Shown: positions 1-9,405 of the stretch, piece by piece
How the letters are laid out: every line of letters starts with the position of its first letter
Position numbering within the stretch: the stretch's first letter is position 1
Assembly (NCBI RefSeq): GCF_023509035.1
Contig: NZ_CP075583.1
Coordinates: 682,001-746,000 of the forward strand
DNA: 64,000 nt
DNA from: Janthinobacterium lividum
GTDB lineage: Bacteria > Pseudomonadota > Gammaproteobacteria > Burkholderiales > Burkholderiaceae_D
Direction: 5' to 3'
Position numbers and translations under genes: made by a program
The notes under the pieces: model-generated
Told to the model about the DNA's origin: nothing
What the model saw: the letters and a program-made list of their open reading frames with translations, nothing else
Database searches by the model: none

Positions 1-250
1 CATGGGCGTGGCCGTGCCGGCCCAATTGCGCCTGCGCCCGGCGCCCGCCACCCTGCTGGTGCCCTGCCTGGGATTCAATGGGGAAAGGTATCGCCTCGGC
101 TATGGCGGCGGCTATTACGACCGTACTCTGGCGCAAGCCCCCCGCCCGCGCACGCTCGGTATCGCCTATGCCTGCCTGGCGGCAAGCTTTCCCAACGGCG
201 AATACGACATCGCCCTCGATCACATTATGACCGAGGGCGATCTTTACTGA
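1..250 (+). CDS. 5-formyltetrahydrofolate cyclo-ligase, C-terminal part (cut by window edge)
   Basis: The last 82 or so residues of 5-formyl-THF cyclo-ligase (YgfA/MTHFS family), a cytosolic enzyme that converts 5-formyl-THF to 5,10-methenyl-THF using ATP. The family signature is visible as a hydrophobic strand, then LGYGGGYYDR, which belongs to the ATP/folate site. The frame is open to the left edge, so the ATG at position 2 is probably internal and the true start lies outside. The gene converges on metF, another folate enzyme, with a palindromic repeat between the two stop codons. Confidence 0.9.
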   Translation, partial: MGVAVPAQLRLRPAPATLLVPCLGFNGERYRLGYGGGYYDRTLAQAPRPRTLGIAYACLAASFPNGEYDIALDHIMTEGDLY

Positions 251-263
251 GAGCACCGAACAT

Positions 264-360
264 AACCTACTGCGCGTCGCGATTTGCGGCCTCCGATGCT
301 CACTGTGCTATAGCACAGCTCCGCTTCTCAGCCACAACTCGCTACCGCTCGCGACGGTTC
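264..360. repeat. Dispersed palindromic intergenic repeat, copy A
   Basis: An imperfect palindrome of about 95 bp centred on the perfect 16-bp dyad CTGTGCTATAGCACAG (303-318), with outer arms starting AACC (264) and ending GGTT (359). A second copy, clearly alike along its whole length, lies at 38258-38363 after secB. It fills the space between two convergent stop codons (5-formyl-THF cyclo-ligase and metF), so it may act as a two-way terminator or mRNA 3' stabiliser. Being palindromic, non-coding and intergenic, it resembles REP/BIME-type elements. The family assignment is inference. Confidence 0.7.
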
Positions 361-385
361 TGTTTGGCGCGATAAGCCTGATGGA

Positions 386-1216
386 TTATTTGACCAGGCG
401 CTGCCACAGTGCAGTAGTGGGCGCCGCCTGGTTCATGCTATAGAAATGCAAGCCAGGCGCGCCGCCTTCCAGCAGGCGTTCGCACAAGCCCGTCACCACG
501 TCCAGGCCAAAGGCCTTGATGGACGCGCTGTCGTCGCCGAAGCTGGCCAGTTTCAGACGCACCCAGCGTGGAATTTCCGCGCCGCACATGTCCGAAAAGC
601 GCATCAGCTGCGTGTAGTTCGTGATCGGCATGATGCCGGCCACGATGGGCACGTTGATGCCCATCTTCTGCGTCTGCTCGACAAACTGGAAATACGCGTC
701 GGCATTGTAAAAGTACTGGGTGATGGCCGCATCGGCGCCGGCCTGCACCTTGCGTGCGAACGCGTTCAAGTCATCCTGCGGCGAACGCGCTTGCGGATGC
801 ACTTCCGGATAGGCAGCCACTTCGATATGAAAATGGTCGCCCGTCTCGGCGCGGATGAATTCCACCAACTCGTTGGCGTAGCGGAATTCACCCGAAGCGC
901 CGTAGCCGCTCGGCAAGTCGCCCCGCAAGGCCACGATGCGGTTCACGCCGGCCGCCTTGAAGTCGGCCAGCACGGCGCGGATCGATTCGCGCGAACCGCC
1001 GACGCAAGACAGATGGGGCGCGGCTTGTTCCCCTGCCGCCAGGATCTCGCGCACGGTATCGAGCGTGCCTTGCTGCGTGGTACCGCCGGCGCCAAAGGTC
1101 ACCGAAAAATACTTTGGATGCAACTCAGACAACTTGACACGCGTGGCGCGCAGCTTTTCCGCCCCTTCCGGGGTTTTCGGCGGGAAAAACTCAATACTGA
1201 AATTATGCTTTTCCAT
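386..1216 (-). CDS. metF: Methylenetetrahydrofolate reductase
   Basis: MetF reduces 5,10-methylene-THF to 5-methyl-THF with FAD and NADH, supplying the methyl group for methionine synthesis. The product is about 276 residues, normal for the family, and opens with NFSIEFFPPKT, whose Glu belongs to the conserved active-site motif. ALRGDLP and the central PEVHP motif are also present. The ATG at 1216 aligns best with relatives; an in-frame ATG lies two codons upstream (1222). The start overlaps the end of the upstream holin-like gene by about 14-20 bases, suggesting co-transcription and coupled translation. Confidence 0.95.
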   Translation of the reverse strand: MEKHNFSIEFFPPKTPEGAEKLRATRVKLSELHPKYFSVTFGAGGTTQQGTLDTVREILAAGEQAAPHLSCVGGSRESIRAVLADFKAAGVNRIVALRGDLPSGYGASGEFRYANELVEFIRAETGDHFHIEVAAYPEVHPQARSPQDDLNAFARKVQAGADAAITQYFYNADAYFQFVEQTQKMGINVPIVAGIMPITNYTQLMRFSDMCGAEIPRWVRLKLASFGDDSASIKAFGLDVVTGLCERLLEGGAPGLHFYSMNQAAPTTALWQRLVK

Positions 1217-1559
1217 CGTCATTACTCAAAAGTAAGGTCGACAGGGCCCAGGAAATGACGCTGTACAGCAATGCACCACCCACGGCCGACCAGAAACTGG
1301 CGACATGGAAACCATCGATCACTTGCGCCACCAGCCAGAACATGAAGCCGTTGATGATCAGGATGAACAGACCCAGCGACAAGAACGTCACGGGCAGGGT
1401 CAGCAGGATCAGCAAAGGACGGATCAGCGCATTGACCAGCCCCAGCACGGCTGCGGCCAGCAGCGCGGTCCAGCCGCTGCTCATCGTCACCGAGTGCATC
1501 AAATAAGGGACGGCAAACAGGGCTGCCGCATTGATAAACCAAATCAGTAGCAAGCGCAT
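1203..1559 (-). CDS. Holin-4_2-like small membrane protein (phage holin family, PF04020 type)
   Basis: A 118-residue integral membrane protein with four hydrophobic segments (about residues 4-22, 30-52, 56-80 and 87-110). The pattern, with GLVNALIRPLLILLTLPVTF in the middle, matches the small four-helix family often named phage holin 4_2. Despite that name, the family is widespread in chromosomes with no phage nearby, and none is seen here. It lies between ahcY and metF, the usual betaproteobacterial arrangement, and its stop codon overlaps the metF start. Its role is unknown. Confidence 0.85.
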   Translation of the reverse strand: MRLLLIWFINAAALFAVPYLMHSVTMSSGWTALLAAAVLGLVNALIRPLLILLTLPVTFLSLGLFILIINGFMFWLVAQVIDGFHVASFWSAVGGALLYSVISWALSTLLLSNDDGKA

Positions 1560-1640
1560 TTCTCTAGCCTGTCAAAAGTAGGGTCAGGCCGGCGGCAGGC
1601 GCCGGCCCTCAGAGGGTGAGTTACAGCCCTGGACTACCGA

Positions 1641-3065
1641 TTAGTAACGGTAGTGTTCAGGTTTATAAGGACCTTCCGTGCGCACGCCGATGTAGTCGGC
1701 TTGCTCTTGCGTCAGTTCCGTCAGCTGCGCATTCAACTTTTTGAGTTGCAAACGGGCGACTTTTTCATCCAGGTGTTTTGGCAAGGTGTACACGCCGACC
1801 GGGTAGTTGGCCGTGTTCGCGTACAGCTCGATCTGGGCGATCGTCTGGTTGGCGAACGACGAGCTCATCACGTACGACGGGTGGCCCGTGCCGCAACCGA
1901 GGTTGACCAGACGGCCTTCGGCCAGCAGGATGATGCGGCGGCCCGACGGGAAGATGATGTGGTCGACTTGCGGCTTGATGTTTTCCCACTCGTATTGCTT
2001 CAACGAAGCAACATCGATTTCATTGTCGAAGTGACCAATGTTGCAGACGATGGCCTGGTCTTTCATGCGCGTCAGGTGATCGTGCGTCAGGATATGGTAG
2101 TTGCCCGTGCAGGTAACGAAGATGTCGCCGTGTTCGCAGGCGTAATCCATCGTGACCACGCGGTAGCCTTCCATCGCCGCCTGCAGTGCGCAGATCGGAT
2201 CGACTTCCGTCACCCATACTTGCGCCGACAGGGCGCGCATGGCTTGGGCCGAACCCTTGCCGACGTCACCATAACCGGCGATGACGGCAACTTTACCGGC
2301 GATCATCACGTCGGTGGCGCGCTTGATGCCGTCGACCAGCGACTCGCGGCAGCCGTACAGGTTGTCGAACTTCGATTTCGTGACGGAATCGTTCACGTTG
2401 ATCGCAGGGAAAGCCAGCTTGCCTTCCTTGTGCATTTGATACAAACGGTGCACGCCGGTGGTGGTTTCTTCCGTCACGCCCAGGATTTCCGGCAGACGCT
2501 TCGAGTACCAGGTCGGGTCGACCAGCAAATGCCGCTTGATCGAGTTGAACATGCAGATTTCTTCTTCCGAACCCGGGTTGGCCAGCACCGACAGGTCGGT
2601 TTCCGCGCGCACGCCCAGGTGCAGCAGCAGGGTGGCGTCGCCGCCATCGTCGAGGATCATGTTCGAGTAGACAGCCTTGCCATCCACGTTCGGCCATTCG
2701 AAGATGCGGTGCGTGTATTCCCAGTAGTCGTCCAGCGACTCGCCCTTGACGGCGAACACAGGCGTGCCGGCGGCAGCGATGGCGGCAGCAGCGTGATCTT
2801 GCGTGGAGTAAATGTTGCACGATGCCCAACGCACTTGCGCGCCCAGTGCTTCCAGGGTCTGGATCAGCACTGCGGTCTGGATGGTCATGTGGATGGAACC
2901 GGTGATGCGCGCGCCTTTCAAAGGCTGCGCTGCCGCGAATTCTTCGCGGATGGCCATCAGGCCAGGCATTTCCGTTTCAGCAATCTTGATTTCTTTGTTG
3001 CCCCATGCGGCCAGAGTGATATCGGCGATGGTGTAGTCGTGTTGCGATTTGAGTACGGCGTTCAT
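1641..3065 (-). CDS. ahcY: Adenosylhomocysteinase (S-adenosylhomocysteine hydrolase)
   Basis: AhcY hydrolyses S-adenosylhomocysteine to adenosine and homocysteine, removing the product inhibitor of methyltransferases. The chain is about 474 residues and ends in the typical YKPEHYRY. The NAD-binding Rossmann motif [13 protein letters not shown] and the substrate-site segments [13 protein letters not shown] and [11 protein letters not shown] are all present. I chose the ATG at 3065 because AAAGGAGG (3071-3078) lies five bases upstream; the GTG at 3068 would sit too close. A SAH riboswitch lies directly upstream, so expression should rise when SAH accumulates. Confidence 0.97.
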   Translation of the reverse strand: MNAVLKSQHDYTIADITLAAWGNKEIKIAETEMPGLMAIREEFAAAQPLKGARITGSIHMTIQTAVLIQTLEALGAQVRWASCNIYSTQDHAAAAIAAAGTPVFAVKGESLDDYWEYTHRIFEWPNVDGKAVYSNMILDDGGDATLLLHLGVRAETDLSVLANPGSEEEICMFNSIKRHLLVDPTWYSKRLPEILGVTEETTTGVHRLYQMHKEGKLAFPAINVNDSVTKSKFDNLYGCRESLVDGIKRATDVMIAGKVAVIAGYGDVGKGSAQAMRALSAQVWVTEVDPICALQAAMEGYRVVTMDYACEHGDIFVTCTGNYHILTHDHLTRMKDQAIVCNIGHFDNEIDVASLKQYEWENIKPQVDHIIFPSGRRIILLAEGRLVNLGCGTGHPSYVMSSSFANQTIAQIELYANTANYPVGVYTLPKHLDEKVARLQLKKLNAQLTELTQEQADYIGVRTEGPYKPEHYRY

Positions 3066-3092
3066 CACGCCCTCCTTTCAGTTGAAAAAGGT

Positions 3093-3155
3093 ACGTGAGC
3101 GCAGTTGCAGGATATTCCGAGCCTGGCGAATTTCTTCGTCGCAACGCTCCTCGGA
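3093..3155 (-). promoter_or_regulatory. S-adenosylhomocysteine (SAH) riboswitch in the ahcY leader
   Basis: Read on the minus strand from 3155, the leader contains CCGAGGAGCGTTGC, then GCCAGGCTCGG, then CTGCAACTGCGCTCA. These are the conserved blocks of the SAH riboswitch. CCGA pairs with TCGG to close P1, and GAGCG (near 3150) can pair with CGCTC (near 3098) as the pseudoknot. The aptamer ends about 15 bases before the ahcY Shine-Dalgarno sequence, which suits control of ribosome access. In the known class, SAH binding switches on SAH-recycling genes. Recognition is by primary sequence and pairing only. Confidence 0.93.
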
Positions 3156-3244
3156 CCATGCATCATAACATTGGCCATGCGCCGGCGGCAACCATTAGTC
3201 ATGCGGGCCGGCTGCCTGGCAAGCCCGCGACGCGCGCTGACGCC

Positions 3245-3769
3245 CTACGGTTTGCGCGGCCAGTTCTTGCCCTGGCTGATACAGCTGGCGCGCTCGTCAA
3301 CATCCAGGCGTCGCGCTATTTCATCGGCCAGGTCACGCAGGATGGGCACCATGTCTTTATCAGCCTTGCTGCCGTCGGTCGGGTAATTCGCGGCGCGCAT
3401 GGCCCATTTGCAGGTGAGTACGGGATCGGGCTTGATATTCGAGCGCCATGCATCGGGATCCGTGGCGAGAAAACCACTGTCGGCATAGATGGTGAGCACA
3501 TGCAGGGCCTGGCGTGCCGACATTTGCCCCATCAGCTCGGTGAGTTCAGGCCTGATCTGCACCGGCGTTGCCAGCGAGCCATCGGGGAAAATAAATTTGC
3601 CGGCCGCCGCCAGGGTCAGCACGGCATACCCATCGCCCCCTTCCGCCTTGTCCAGCCATTGTCCCACCGTCAGCGTGGCCGGCGCCGTGACTGGCGCGGC
3701 CGCGACAGCGGACAGGCCCCATGTGGCCAGCAGGACAACAACCAGCGAGCGTGCGCGCAACAAGGTCAT
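3245..3769 (-). CDS. Secreted hypothetical protein
   Basis: A 174-residue protein with a clear signal peptide (hydrophobic residues 8-23, probable cleavage after AVAAA). The mature part contains TVGQWLDKAEGGDG, a central helical stretch and two cysteines (TCKWAM and SCISQ) that could form a disulfide in the periplasm. I do not recognise the family with certainty; the size and two-cysteine pattern vaguely recall Rap1a/Tai-type immunity proteins, but this is weak. It is a single gene between ahcY and metK on the same strand, preceded by the metK terminator. Confidence 0.7.
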   Translation of the reverse strand: MTLLRARSLVVVLLATWGLSAVAAAPVTAPATLTVGQWLDKAEGGDGYAVLTLAAAGKFIFPDGSLATPVQIRPELTELMGQMSARQALHVLTIYADSGFLATDPDAWRSNIKPDPVLTCKWAMRAANYPTDGSKADKDMVPILRDLADEIARRLDVDERASCISQGKNWPRKP

Positions 3770-3856
3770 GGAATTCCCCAGTTAGTTTATTTACAATAAA
3801 TTGTAGCGTATCCCTACGGCAACGCCGTTCGGTACGCGCCGTCGCGCGCGCGCCCA

Positions 3857-3885
3857 TAAAAAAAGCGCCCGCAGTGGGCGCTTTT
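3857..3885 (-). terminator. Rho-independent terminator of metK
   Basis: The perfect 6-bp stem GCGCCC (3865-3870)/GGGCGC (3876-3881) has a five-base loop and flanking A:T pairs. On the minus strand it is followed by seven T (A run 3857-3863). It lies 20 bases after the metK stop codon. The plus side also has four T, but no plus-strand gene ends here. Confidence 0.85.
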
Positions 3886-3902
3886 CTTGCAAGCAGGCTA
3901 GA

Positions 3903-5071
3903 TTACTTCAGGCCGGCGGCGTCGCGCAGCAGGGCGACCTTGTCGGTGCGCTCCCACGTGAATTCCGGCTCTTCGCGGCCGAAGTGGCCGTAGGCGGCGC
4001 TCTTCTGGTAGATCGGGCGCAGCAGGTCGAGCATTTGCACGATGCCTTTTGGACGCAGATCAAAGTGCGCCAGCACCAGCTTGGCGATTTCCGCATCGGG
4101 AATCACGCCCGTGCCTTCCGTGTAGACGGTGATGTTGATCGGCTTGGCCACGCCGATGGCGTAGCTGACCTGCACCTGGCATTGGCGCGCCAGGCCGGCC
4201 GCGACGATGTTTTTCGCCACGTAACGGGCCGCATACGCTGCCGAACGGTCGACTTTCGACGGGTCCTTGCCCGAAAACGCGCGCCGCCGCCGTGCGGGGC
4301 TGCGCCACCGTAGGTGTCGACGATGATCTTGCGGCCGGTCAAGCCGCAATCGCCTTGCGGACCGCCGATGACGAAACGGCCCGTCGGGTTGACGAGGAAT
4401 TTCGTCTCGGTCAGCCATTCGCGCGGCAGGATCGGCTTGATGATTTCTTCGATGACGGCTTCTTCGATCTGCGAATGCGAGATTTCCGGCGCATGCTGGG
4501 TCGACAGCACGACGGTGTGCACGCCAACCGGGCGGCCATCGACGTAGCGCAGGGTCACTTGCGATTTCGCATCAGGACGCAGCCATGGCAGACGGCCATC
4601 CTTGCGCAGCTGCGACTGGCGCTCGACCAGGCGGTGCGCGTAGTGGATGGCGGCAGGCATCAGCTCGGCCGTTTCATCGCAGGCGTAACCGAACATCAGG
4701 CCCTGATCGCCAGCGCCTTGATCCAGGTCAATGCCCGCACCTTCATCGACGCCTTGCGCGATGTCCGGCGACTGCTTGTCGTAGGCCACCAGCACGGCGC
4801 AACCCTTGTAGTCGATGCCGTATTCCGTGTTGTCGTAGCCAATGCGTTTGATGGTTTCGCGCGCAACTTGAATATAATCCACATTGGCGTGCGTGGTAAT
4901 CTCGCCAGCCAGCACCACCAGACCGGTGTTGCACAGGGTTTCGGCAGCCACGCGGGCGGCGGGATCCTGGGTCAGGATGGCGTCAAGGATGGCGTCGGAA
5001 ATTTGATCGGCAACCTTGTCGGGATGGCCTTCCGAAACGGATTCGGAAGTGAAGAGATAGTCGTTTGACAT
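3903..5071 (-). CDS. metK: S-adenosylmethionine synthetase, frame broken by a CG insertion
   Basis: MetK makes S-adenosylmethionine from methionine and ATP. The N-terminal 260 residues ([20 protein letters not shown] motif, then [10 protein letters not shown]) and the C-terminal 125 residues ([12 protein letters not shown] to the end) lie in different frames. The break is at the GCGCGCG run 4278-4284: removing one CG restores [20 protein letters not shown], the invariant MetK loop, and gives a normal 388-residue enzyme. MetK is normally essential and otherwise intact here, so a sequence error or a very recent slip is more likely than decay. The start has AGGAG eight bases upstream. Confidence 0.93.
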
Positions 5072-5260
5072 TGCAAGCTCCTGTTTTACTATGTGAATGT
5101 TCTGTCGCAGTAAAGAGGATTTTGCCTGCGACGCTTTAGCGATATTTATATTCCGCTTCGCAAGTTGTCTATTAACTCAGCGGTTACTGCATACGTGGTA
5201 TTTTACGCTTCTTAAAAAATTTTGGCACAGCAACCCGCCATTACTGGAAACAGCTTATAC

Positions 5261-6130
5261 ATGTTAGTCCCAATTTTCCGCTTCTTATCGATCTTTCCCC
5301 TGCCCGTCCTGCATGCCCTGGGCGCTGCGCTCGGCTGGGTGATTTACGCCATTTCCCCGTCCTACCGTCGCCGCATGCGCGAGAATATGCAGGGTGCGGG
5401 GTTTTCGCAACACTTGCACGCGGCCGTGGCCGAAGCAGGCAAGAGCGTGCTGGAATTGCCCTTCATCTGGTGCGCGCCAGCCGAACGCGTGGCGCGCCAC
5501 GCGACGGTGGAAAACTGGGAGCTGGTGGAAAAAGCGCTGCAGCACGGCCGCGGTATCGTCTTCCTGACGCCGCACCTGGGCTGCTTTGAAATCGTCGCGC
5601 AACAGATCGCGCTGCGCACGCCGCTCACCGTGATGTACCGCCCACCCAAGCGCGCTGCCTTGAAACCGCTGATCGAAGGTGCCCGCGCGCGCGAAAACCT
5701 GATGCTGGCGCCGGCCAATATGTCGGGCGTGCGCATCTTTGCCAAATGCCTGAAGAAGGGCCAGCCCATCGGCCTGCTGCCCGACCAGGTGCCGCAAGAA
5801 GGCGAAGGCGTGTGGGCCGATTTCTTCGGCCGTCCCGCCTACACCATGACCCTGCCCGCCAAGCTGGCGCAGATGGGCGGCGCCGAAGTCATCATCACCT
5901 ACGCCGAACGCCTGCCGGGCGGGCGCGGCTATGTCGTGCATTTCGTGCCCTTCACCGCGTCGCTGGATAGCACCTCGGCCGAACAGGCGCGCACCATCAA
6001 TGCGGCCATGGAAGAATTGATCGCGCGCAGCCCGGCGCAATACCTGTGGAGCTACAACCGCTATAAAGTGCCGCGCGGCGCGCCGCCGCCCACGCCGGCG
6101 ACGCCCGATGCCGCCGGGGAGCAGGCATGA
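5261..6130 (+). CDS. LpxL/HtrB-type lysophospholipid (lipid A) acyltransferase
   Basis: A 289-residue inner-membrane acyltransferase (PF03279 family) that adds a secondary fatty acyl chain, normally to Kdo2-lipid A. There is an N-terminal membrane anchor (residues 1-25) and the catalytic HX4E motif in TPHLGCFE. YRPPKR and the LLPDQVPQEGEGVWADFFG acceptor-site motif follow. I prefer the ATG at 5261 to the TTG at 5222 because MLVPIFRFLS starts directly at the membrane anchor, as in relatives. It overlaps the next acyltransferase gene by four bases (ATGA), so the two form an operon with dapF. Substrate specificity cannot be read from sequence. Confidence 0.88.
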   Translation: MLVPIFRFLSIFPLPVLHALGAALGWVIYAISPSYRRRMRENMQGAGFSQHLHAAVAEAGKSVLELPFIWCAPAERVARHATVENWELVEKALQHGRGIVFLTPHLGCFEIVAQQIALRTPLTVMYRPPKRAALKPLIEGARARENLMLAPANMSGVRIFAKCLKKGQPIGLLPDQVPQEGEGVWADFFGRPAYTMTLPAKLAQMGGAEVIITYAERLPGGRGYVVHFVPFTASLDSTSAEQARTINAAMEELIARSPAQYLWSYNRYKVPRGAPPPTPATPDAAGEQA

Positions 6131-7003
6131 GACTGCTGATTGCCTTCATGTGGCTGCTGCACTGGCTGCCCTTGCCCATCCTCGGCCGCTTCGGCGTGGC
6201 CGTCGGCAGCGTGCTGTTCATCGCCATGCCCACGCGGCGCAGGATCGCCCTGACGAATCTACGCCTGTGCATGCCGGAACTGACGGAACAGCAGCGCGTG
6301 GCGCTGGCGCGCCAGCATTTCCAGGCCTATTCGCGCAGCGTGTGGGAGCGCAGCATCCTGTGGTGGTCGTCGGAAGAACGTCTGAACCGCCTGATCAAAA
6401 AGGTGCCCGCCTTCCCGGGCCAGCAGATCGCGGCCAAGCCCACCATCTTGCTGTGCCCGCACTTCGTCTGCCTCGACGTGGCCGGCGCCGCCACGGCCAT
6501 GGAAATTTCCGCTTCATCGATGTATGTGCAGCAAAAGAACGCCGCCTTCGACCAGGCCTTGCGCAACGGCCGTTCGCGCTTCAAGCCGCCCAAGCTGTTT
6601 TACGCGCCAGGACGGCATCAAGACGATTCTGCGCGCGCTGCGCGACGGCTTGCCGTATTTCATGCTGCCGGACATGGATTTCGGCGAGAAGGATGCGGAA
6701 TTCGTGCCCTTCTTCGGCGTGCCCGCCGCCACCCTGACGGCCACGGCGCGCCTGGCGCTGGCCGCCAAGGCGCAAGTCATTCCCGTCATCGCCACCTTCC
6801 TGCCCAATTACCAGGGCTGGAAAGTGACCTATTACCCGGCGTGGGATGATTATCCGGGCGACGACATCACGGCCGCCACGCGCCGCATGAACGAATTCAT
6901 CGAGGAGCGCGTGCGCGAAGCGCCAGCCGAGTATTTCTGGACGCACAAGCGCTTCAAGACGCGTCCGGAAGGCGAAGCGTCGTTCTATAACCAGCACAAG
7001 TGA
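6127..7003 (+). CDS. Second LpxL-type acyltransferase, frame broken by a CG deletion
   Basis: A paralogue of the preceding gene, about 292 residues when repaired. The N-terminal part carries the membrane anchor and [10 protein letters not shown], the catalytic HX4D motif. The C-terminal part continues in another frame with [23 protein letters not shown], the acceptor-site region, and ends near [15 protein letters not shown]. The join is at TACGCGCCAG (6601-6610): restoring one CG gives [22 protein letters not shown]4D here against HX4E in the neighbour suggests two enzymes with different acyl transfers. The stop codon is 12 bases before dapF. Confidence 0.88.
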
Positions 7004-7014
7004 TACGGCAGACC

Positions 7015-7878
7015 ATGAAACTCCAATTTACCAAGATGCACGGCGCCGGCAATGACTTCATCGTCATCGACGCCATCCATCAAGACATAGCCTTCACGCC
7101 GGCCCAGTGGCAGCGCCTGGCCGACCGCCGTTTCGGCATCGGCGCCGACCAGATCCTCGTGGTTGAAAAGCCGCGCCTGCCCGGCTGCGACTTCCGCTAC
7201 CGCATCTATAACAACGATGGCGGCGAAGTCGAGCAATGCGGCAATGGCGCGCGCGCCTTCGTCAAGTTCGTCAGCGAAAAAGGCTTGTCAAGCAAGGACA
7301 GCATCCGCGTGGAAACCATGGCCGGCATCATCGCGCCACGCCTGGAACGCGACGGCAGCATCACGGTCGATATGGGCGCGCCCGTGCTGGAGCCAAAGCT
7401 GGTGCCCTTCGATGCAAACGGCCTGGACGGTGTAACGCAAGGCAATGACACCTTGTGGCCGCTGGACCTGGCGCTGCCGGGCAACGATACAACCGTGCTG
7501 GTGTCCGTCGTCTCGATGGGCAATCCGCACGCCGTGCAAGTGGTTGACGATGTCGATGCGCAAGACCTGGAACAATCGGGCCCGCGCATCGAGCATCACC
7601 CGCGCTTCCCCCGCAGGGTCAACGCCGGCTACATGCAGATCGTCGACCGCCATCACGTGAAACTGCGCGTGTTTGAACGGGGCGCGGGCGAAACCTTGGC
7701 GTGCGGCACGGGCGCCTGCGCCGCCGCCGTGGCCGGCATCCTGCGCGGCTTGCTTGATTCCCCCGTGCGCATCAGCGCGCGCGGCGGGGAACTGTCGATC
7801 GCCTGGCAAGGCCCCGGCCAGCCCGTCCTGATGACTGGCCCGGCCGTGACCGTGTTCGAAGGCACGATCGAGCTGTAA
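7015..7878 (+). CDS. dapF: Diaminopimelate epimerase
   Basis: DapF interconverts LL- and meso-diaminopimelate, the last step before lysine and a peptidoglycan precursor. The 287-residue product has both catalytic cysteines: EQCGNGAR (Cys75) and ACGTGACA near residue 220, plus the [12 protein letters not shown] start. The ATG at 7015 is chosen over an in-frame GTG at 7000 because family members start immediately before the LxFTKMHG strand. It is the third gene of the acyltransferase operon. In many betaproteobacteria dapF is linked to DUF484 and xerC, which here lie 3 kb further on, beyond two inserted genes. Confidence 0.96.
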   Translation: MKLQFTKMHGAGNDFIVIDAIHQDIAFTPAQWQRLADRRFGIGADQILVVEKPRLPGCDFRYRIYNNDGGEVEQCGNGARAFVKFVSEKGLSSKDSIRVETMAGIIAPRLERDGSITVDMGAPVLEPKLVPFDANGLDGVTQGNDTLWPLDLALPGNDTTVLVSVVSMGNPHAVQVVDDVDAQDLEQSGPRIEHHPRFPRRVNAGYMQIVDRHHVKLRVFERGAGETLACGTGACAAAVAGILRGLLDSPVRISARGGELSIAWQGPGQPVLMTGPAVTVFEGTIEL

Positions 7879-7902
7879 ACAGGTAAAAATCAGGCGTAAA
7901 AG

Positions 7903-9405
7903 TCAGGCGGCCAGGAACTGCTGTTCCTGCGCGACATCGAGTTCGGCCAGGTAGCACTTCAGGCGGTACAGGCGCTGCCGGTAATTGCCTTCCGGCCCCG
8001 CCACACCGCAATCGACGCGCTCGAACAGGCGCACCACCTGATCGAGCAGCTGGCGCTCCTGCGCCGTGCGGATCAGCACCAGGCGCCGCTTGCCGCGCCC
8101 ATGCGTGGCACTGATATCGATCAACAGACAATGCCCCTGGTCGGCCGCGTGGATATCGAGCAGCAGCGCCTCGGCACGCGACAGATGAAAGCAGCGCGCC
8201 AGCGCCAGCCGCGCCGCCAGCAGGGGGTGGCTCTGGCCCAATAGCCGCAAGTGCCCATCGGCCTGTATGGCGGCGTACTGGCCCCAGTCGCCGGATTCGC
8301 CTTGCGGCGCGATCTTCGCCAGCGCCGCCTCCGCTTCACGGCTGCCTTGCGCCTGCGCCTGCAGCAGCCAGTACGCGGCCCGCACATCGTTGTTGACGCC
8401 GTCGCGGCGATTACGCCAGGCATGCATGCCGCACTCGAGCTGGGCCGGGCCATGCCCCAGGTCGGCGGCACGCTCCAGGCAGGAATGGGCTTCGACCACA
8501 TTGCGCTGGGAAAATTCCGGTTTCGTGTAGATGCGCGACAGCACGAACCAGGCGACAGCTAATCCCTGCTCGCCAGCCTGCGTCAGCCAGCGCACGGCCC
8601 GTTTGAAATTGGCCGCGCCGTTGCGCGTGGGCAGCCGCTGGCCATGCGCATCCATGCGCGCATAGCCTAGCCCCAGTTCCAGCTGCGCCGTGCGGTCGCC
8701 GCCATGCGCGGCCAGCTCACAACACTGCCAGCCTTCGGCATCGCCGCCAGGCGCCAATGCCTGGGCGCAACGCGACAGCAATAGCAGCTGCGGCGCCTCG
8801 AGGGTGATCGTGCGCGCTCCGGCCGCCGCCTGGCGCTGCAGCAACTCGCGCGCCAGCGGCAAGCCTTGCGAGAGGAAGCCGGCATGGTTGCCCTGGCTCC
8901 ATGCCTGATCCAGCCAGGCATGGAGCGGCGCGTCGTCATCGAGAACGTGCTCGCCAGCAAGGCTAGTGTCCGGCCCGGAAGCTGCAGCCGATCCCTCTTG
9001 CATGGACAACAACCATTGTGCATCGGGCAAGCCGGCCCGTACGGCGGCATCCAGCGCCACGCGCGCCTTGGCGCGCAAGGCGTCACAGTGGCTGGCCGCA
9101 TTACCCAGCACCAGTTGCGCCAACACCAGGCCCGCCTGCACCAGGCCCGCATCGAACGCCTGCGCGTAATAGGGAATCAGCGCCTTGGCTGCCGGTTGCG
9201 CCACTTCGAACGGCACGTGCGTGCCAATCAGCAAGCACGCTTCCTCGCTATCCTCCTGGGCCGCCCGCGCCAGCCAGTGCAAGGCGGTCGGCAAGCTTTG
9301 CGGCACACCCTGTCCAAACAGATACACCCGTCCCAATGCCAGCTGACAAGCGACATCGCCCGCGCGTGCGCCCTTGATCAATCCTAATGTTTCGCGATTT
9401 GCCAT
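7903..9405 (-). CDS. Sel1-like/TPR repeat protein
   Basis: A protein of 500 residues rich in Sel1-type alpha-helical repeats, such as ALGRVYLFGQGVPQSLPTAL near the N-terminus and AQLELGLGYARMDAHGQRLP in the middle. These normally act as protein-binding scaffolds. There is no signal peptide, so it is probably cytoplasmic. The last 120 residues lack repeats and hold a strand-rich segment (LLIDISATHGRGKRRLVLIR) that I cannot assign. The ATG at 9405 is preferred to the TTG at 9426. It converges on dapF with only 24 bases between, and it splits the usual dapF-DUF484-xerC group. Confidence 0.8.
   Translation of the reverse strand: MANRETLGLIKGARAGDVACQLALGRVYLFGQGVPQSLPTALHWLARAAQEDSEEACLLIGTHVPFEVAQPAAKALIPYYAQAFDAGLVQAGLVLAQLVLGNAASHCDALRAKARVALDAAVRAGLPDAQWLLSMQEGSAAASGPDTSLAGEHVLDDDAPLHAWLDQAWSQGNHAGFLSQGLPLARELLQRQAAAGARTITLEAPQLLLLSRCAQALAPGGDAEGWQCCELAAHGGDRTAQLELGLGYARMDAHGQRLPTRNGAANFKRAVRWLTQAGEQGLAVAWFVLSRIYTKPEFSQRNVVEAHSCLERAADLGHGPAQLECGMHAWRNRRDGVNNDVRAAYWLLQAQAQGSREAEAALAKIAPQGESGDWGQYAAIQADGHLRLLGQSHPLLAARLALARCFHLSRAEALLLDIHAADQGHCLLIDISATHGRGKRRLVLIRTAQERQLLDQVVRLFERVDCGVAGPEGNYRQRLYRLKCYLAELDVAQEQQFLAA

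Noticed and set aside
446..1258. Long plus-strand open frame opposite metF
   Set aside because: It is the shadow of metF in high-GC DNA: low-complexity Arg/His/Ala composition, no ribosome site and no family match.
1203..1559. Phage origin suggested by the holin family name
   Set aside because: No other phage gene is nearby and this family is common in chromosomes beside ahcY/metF.
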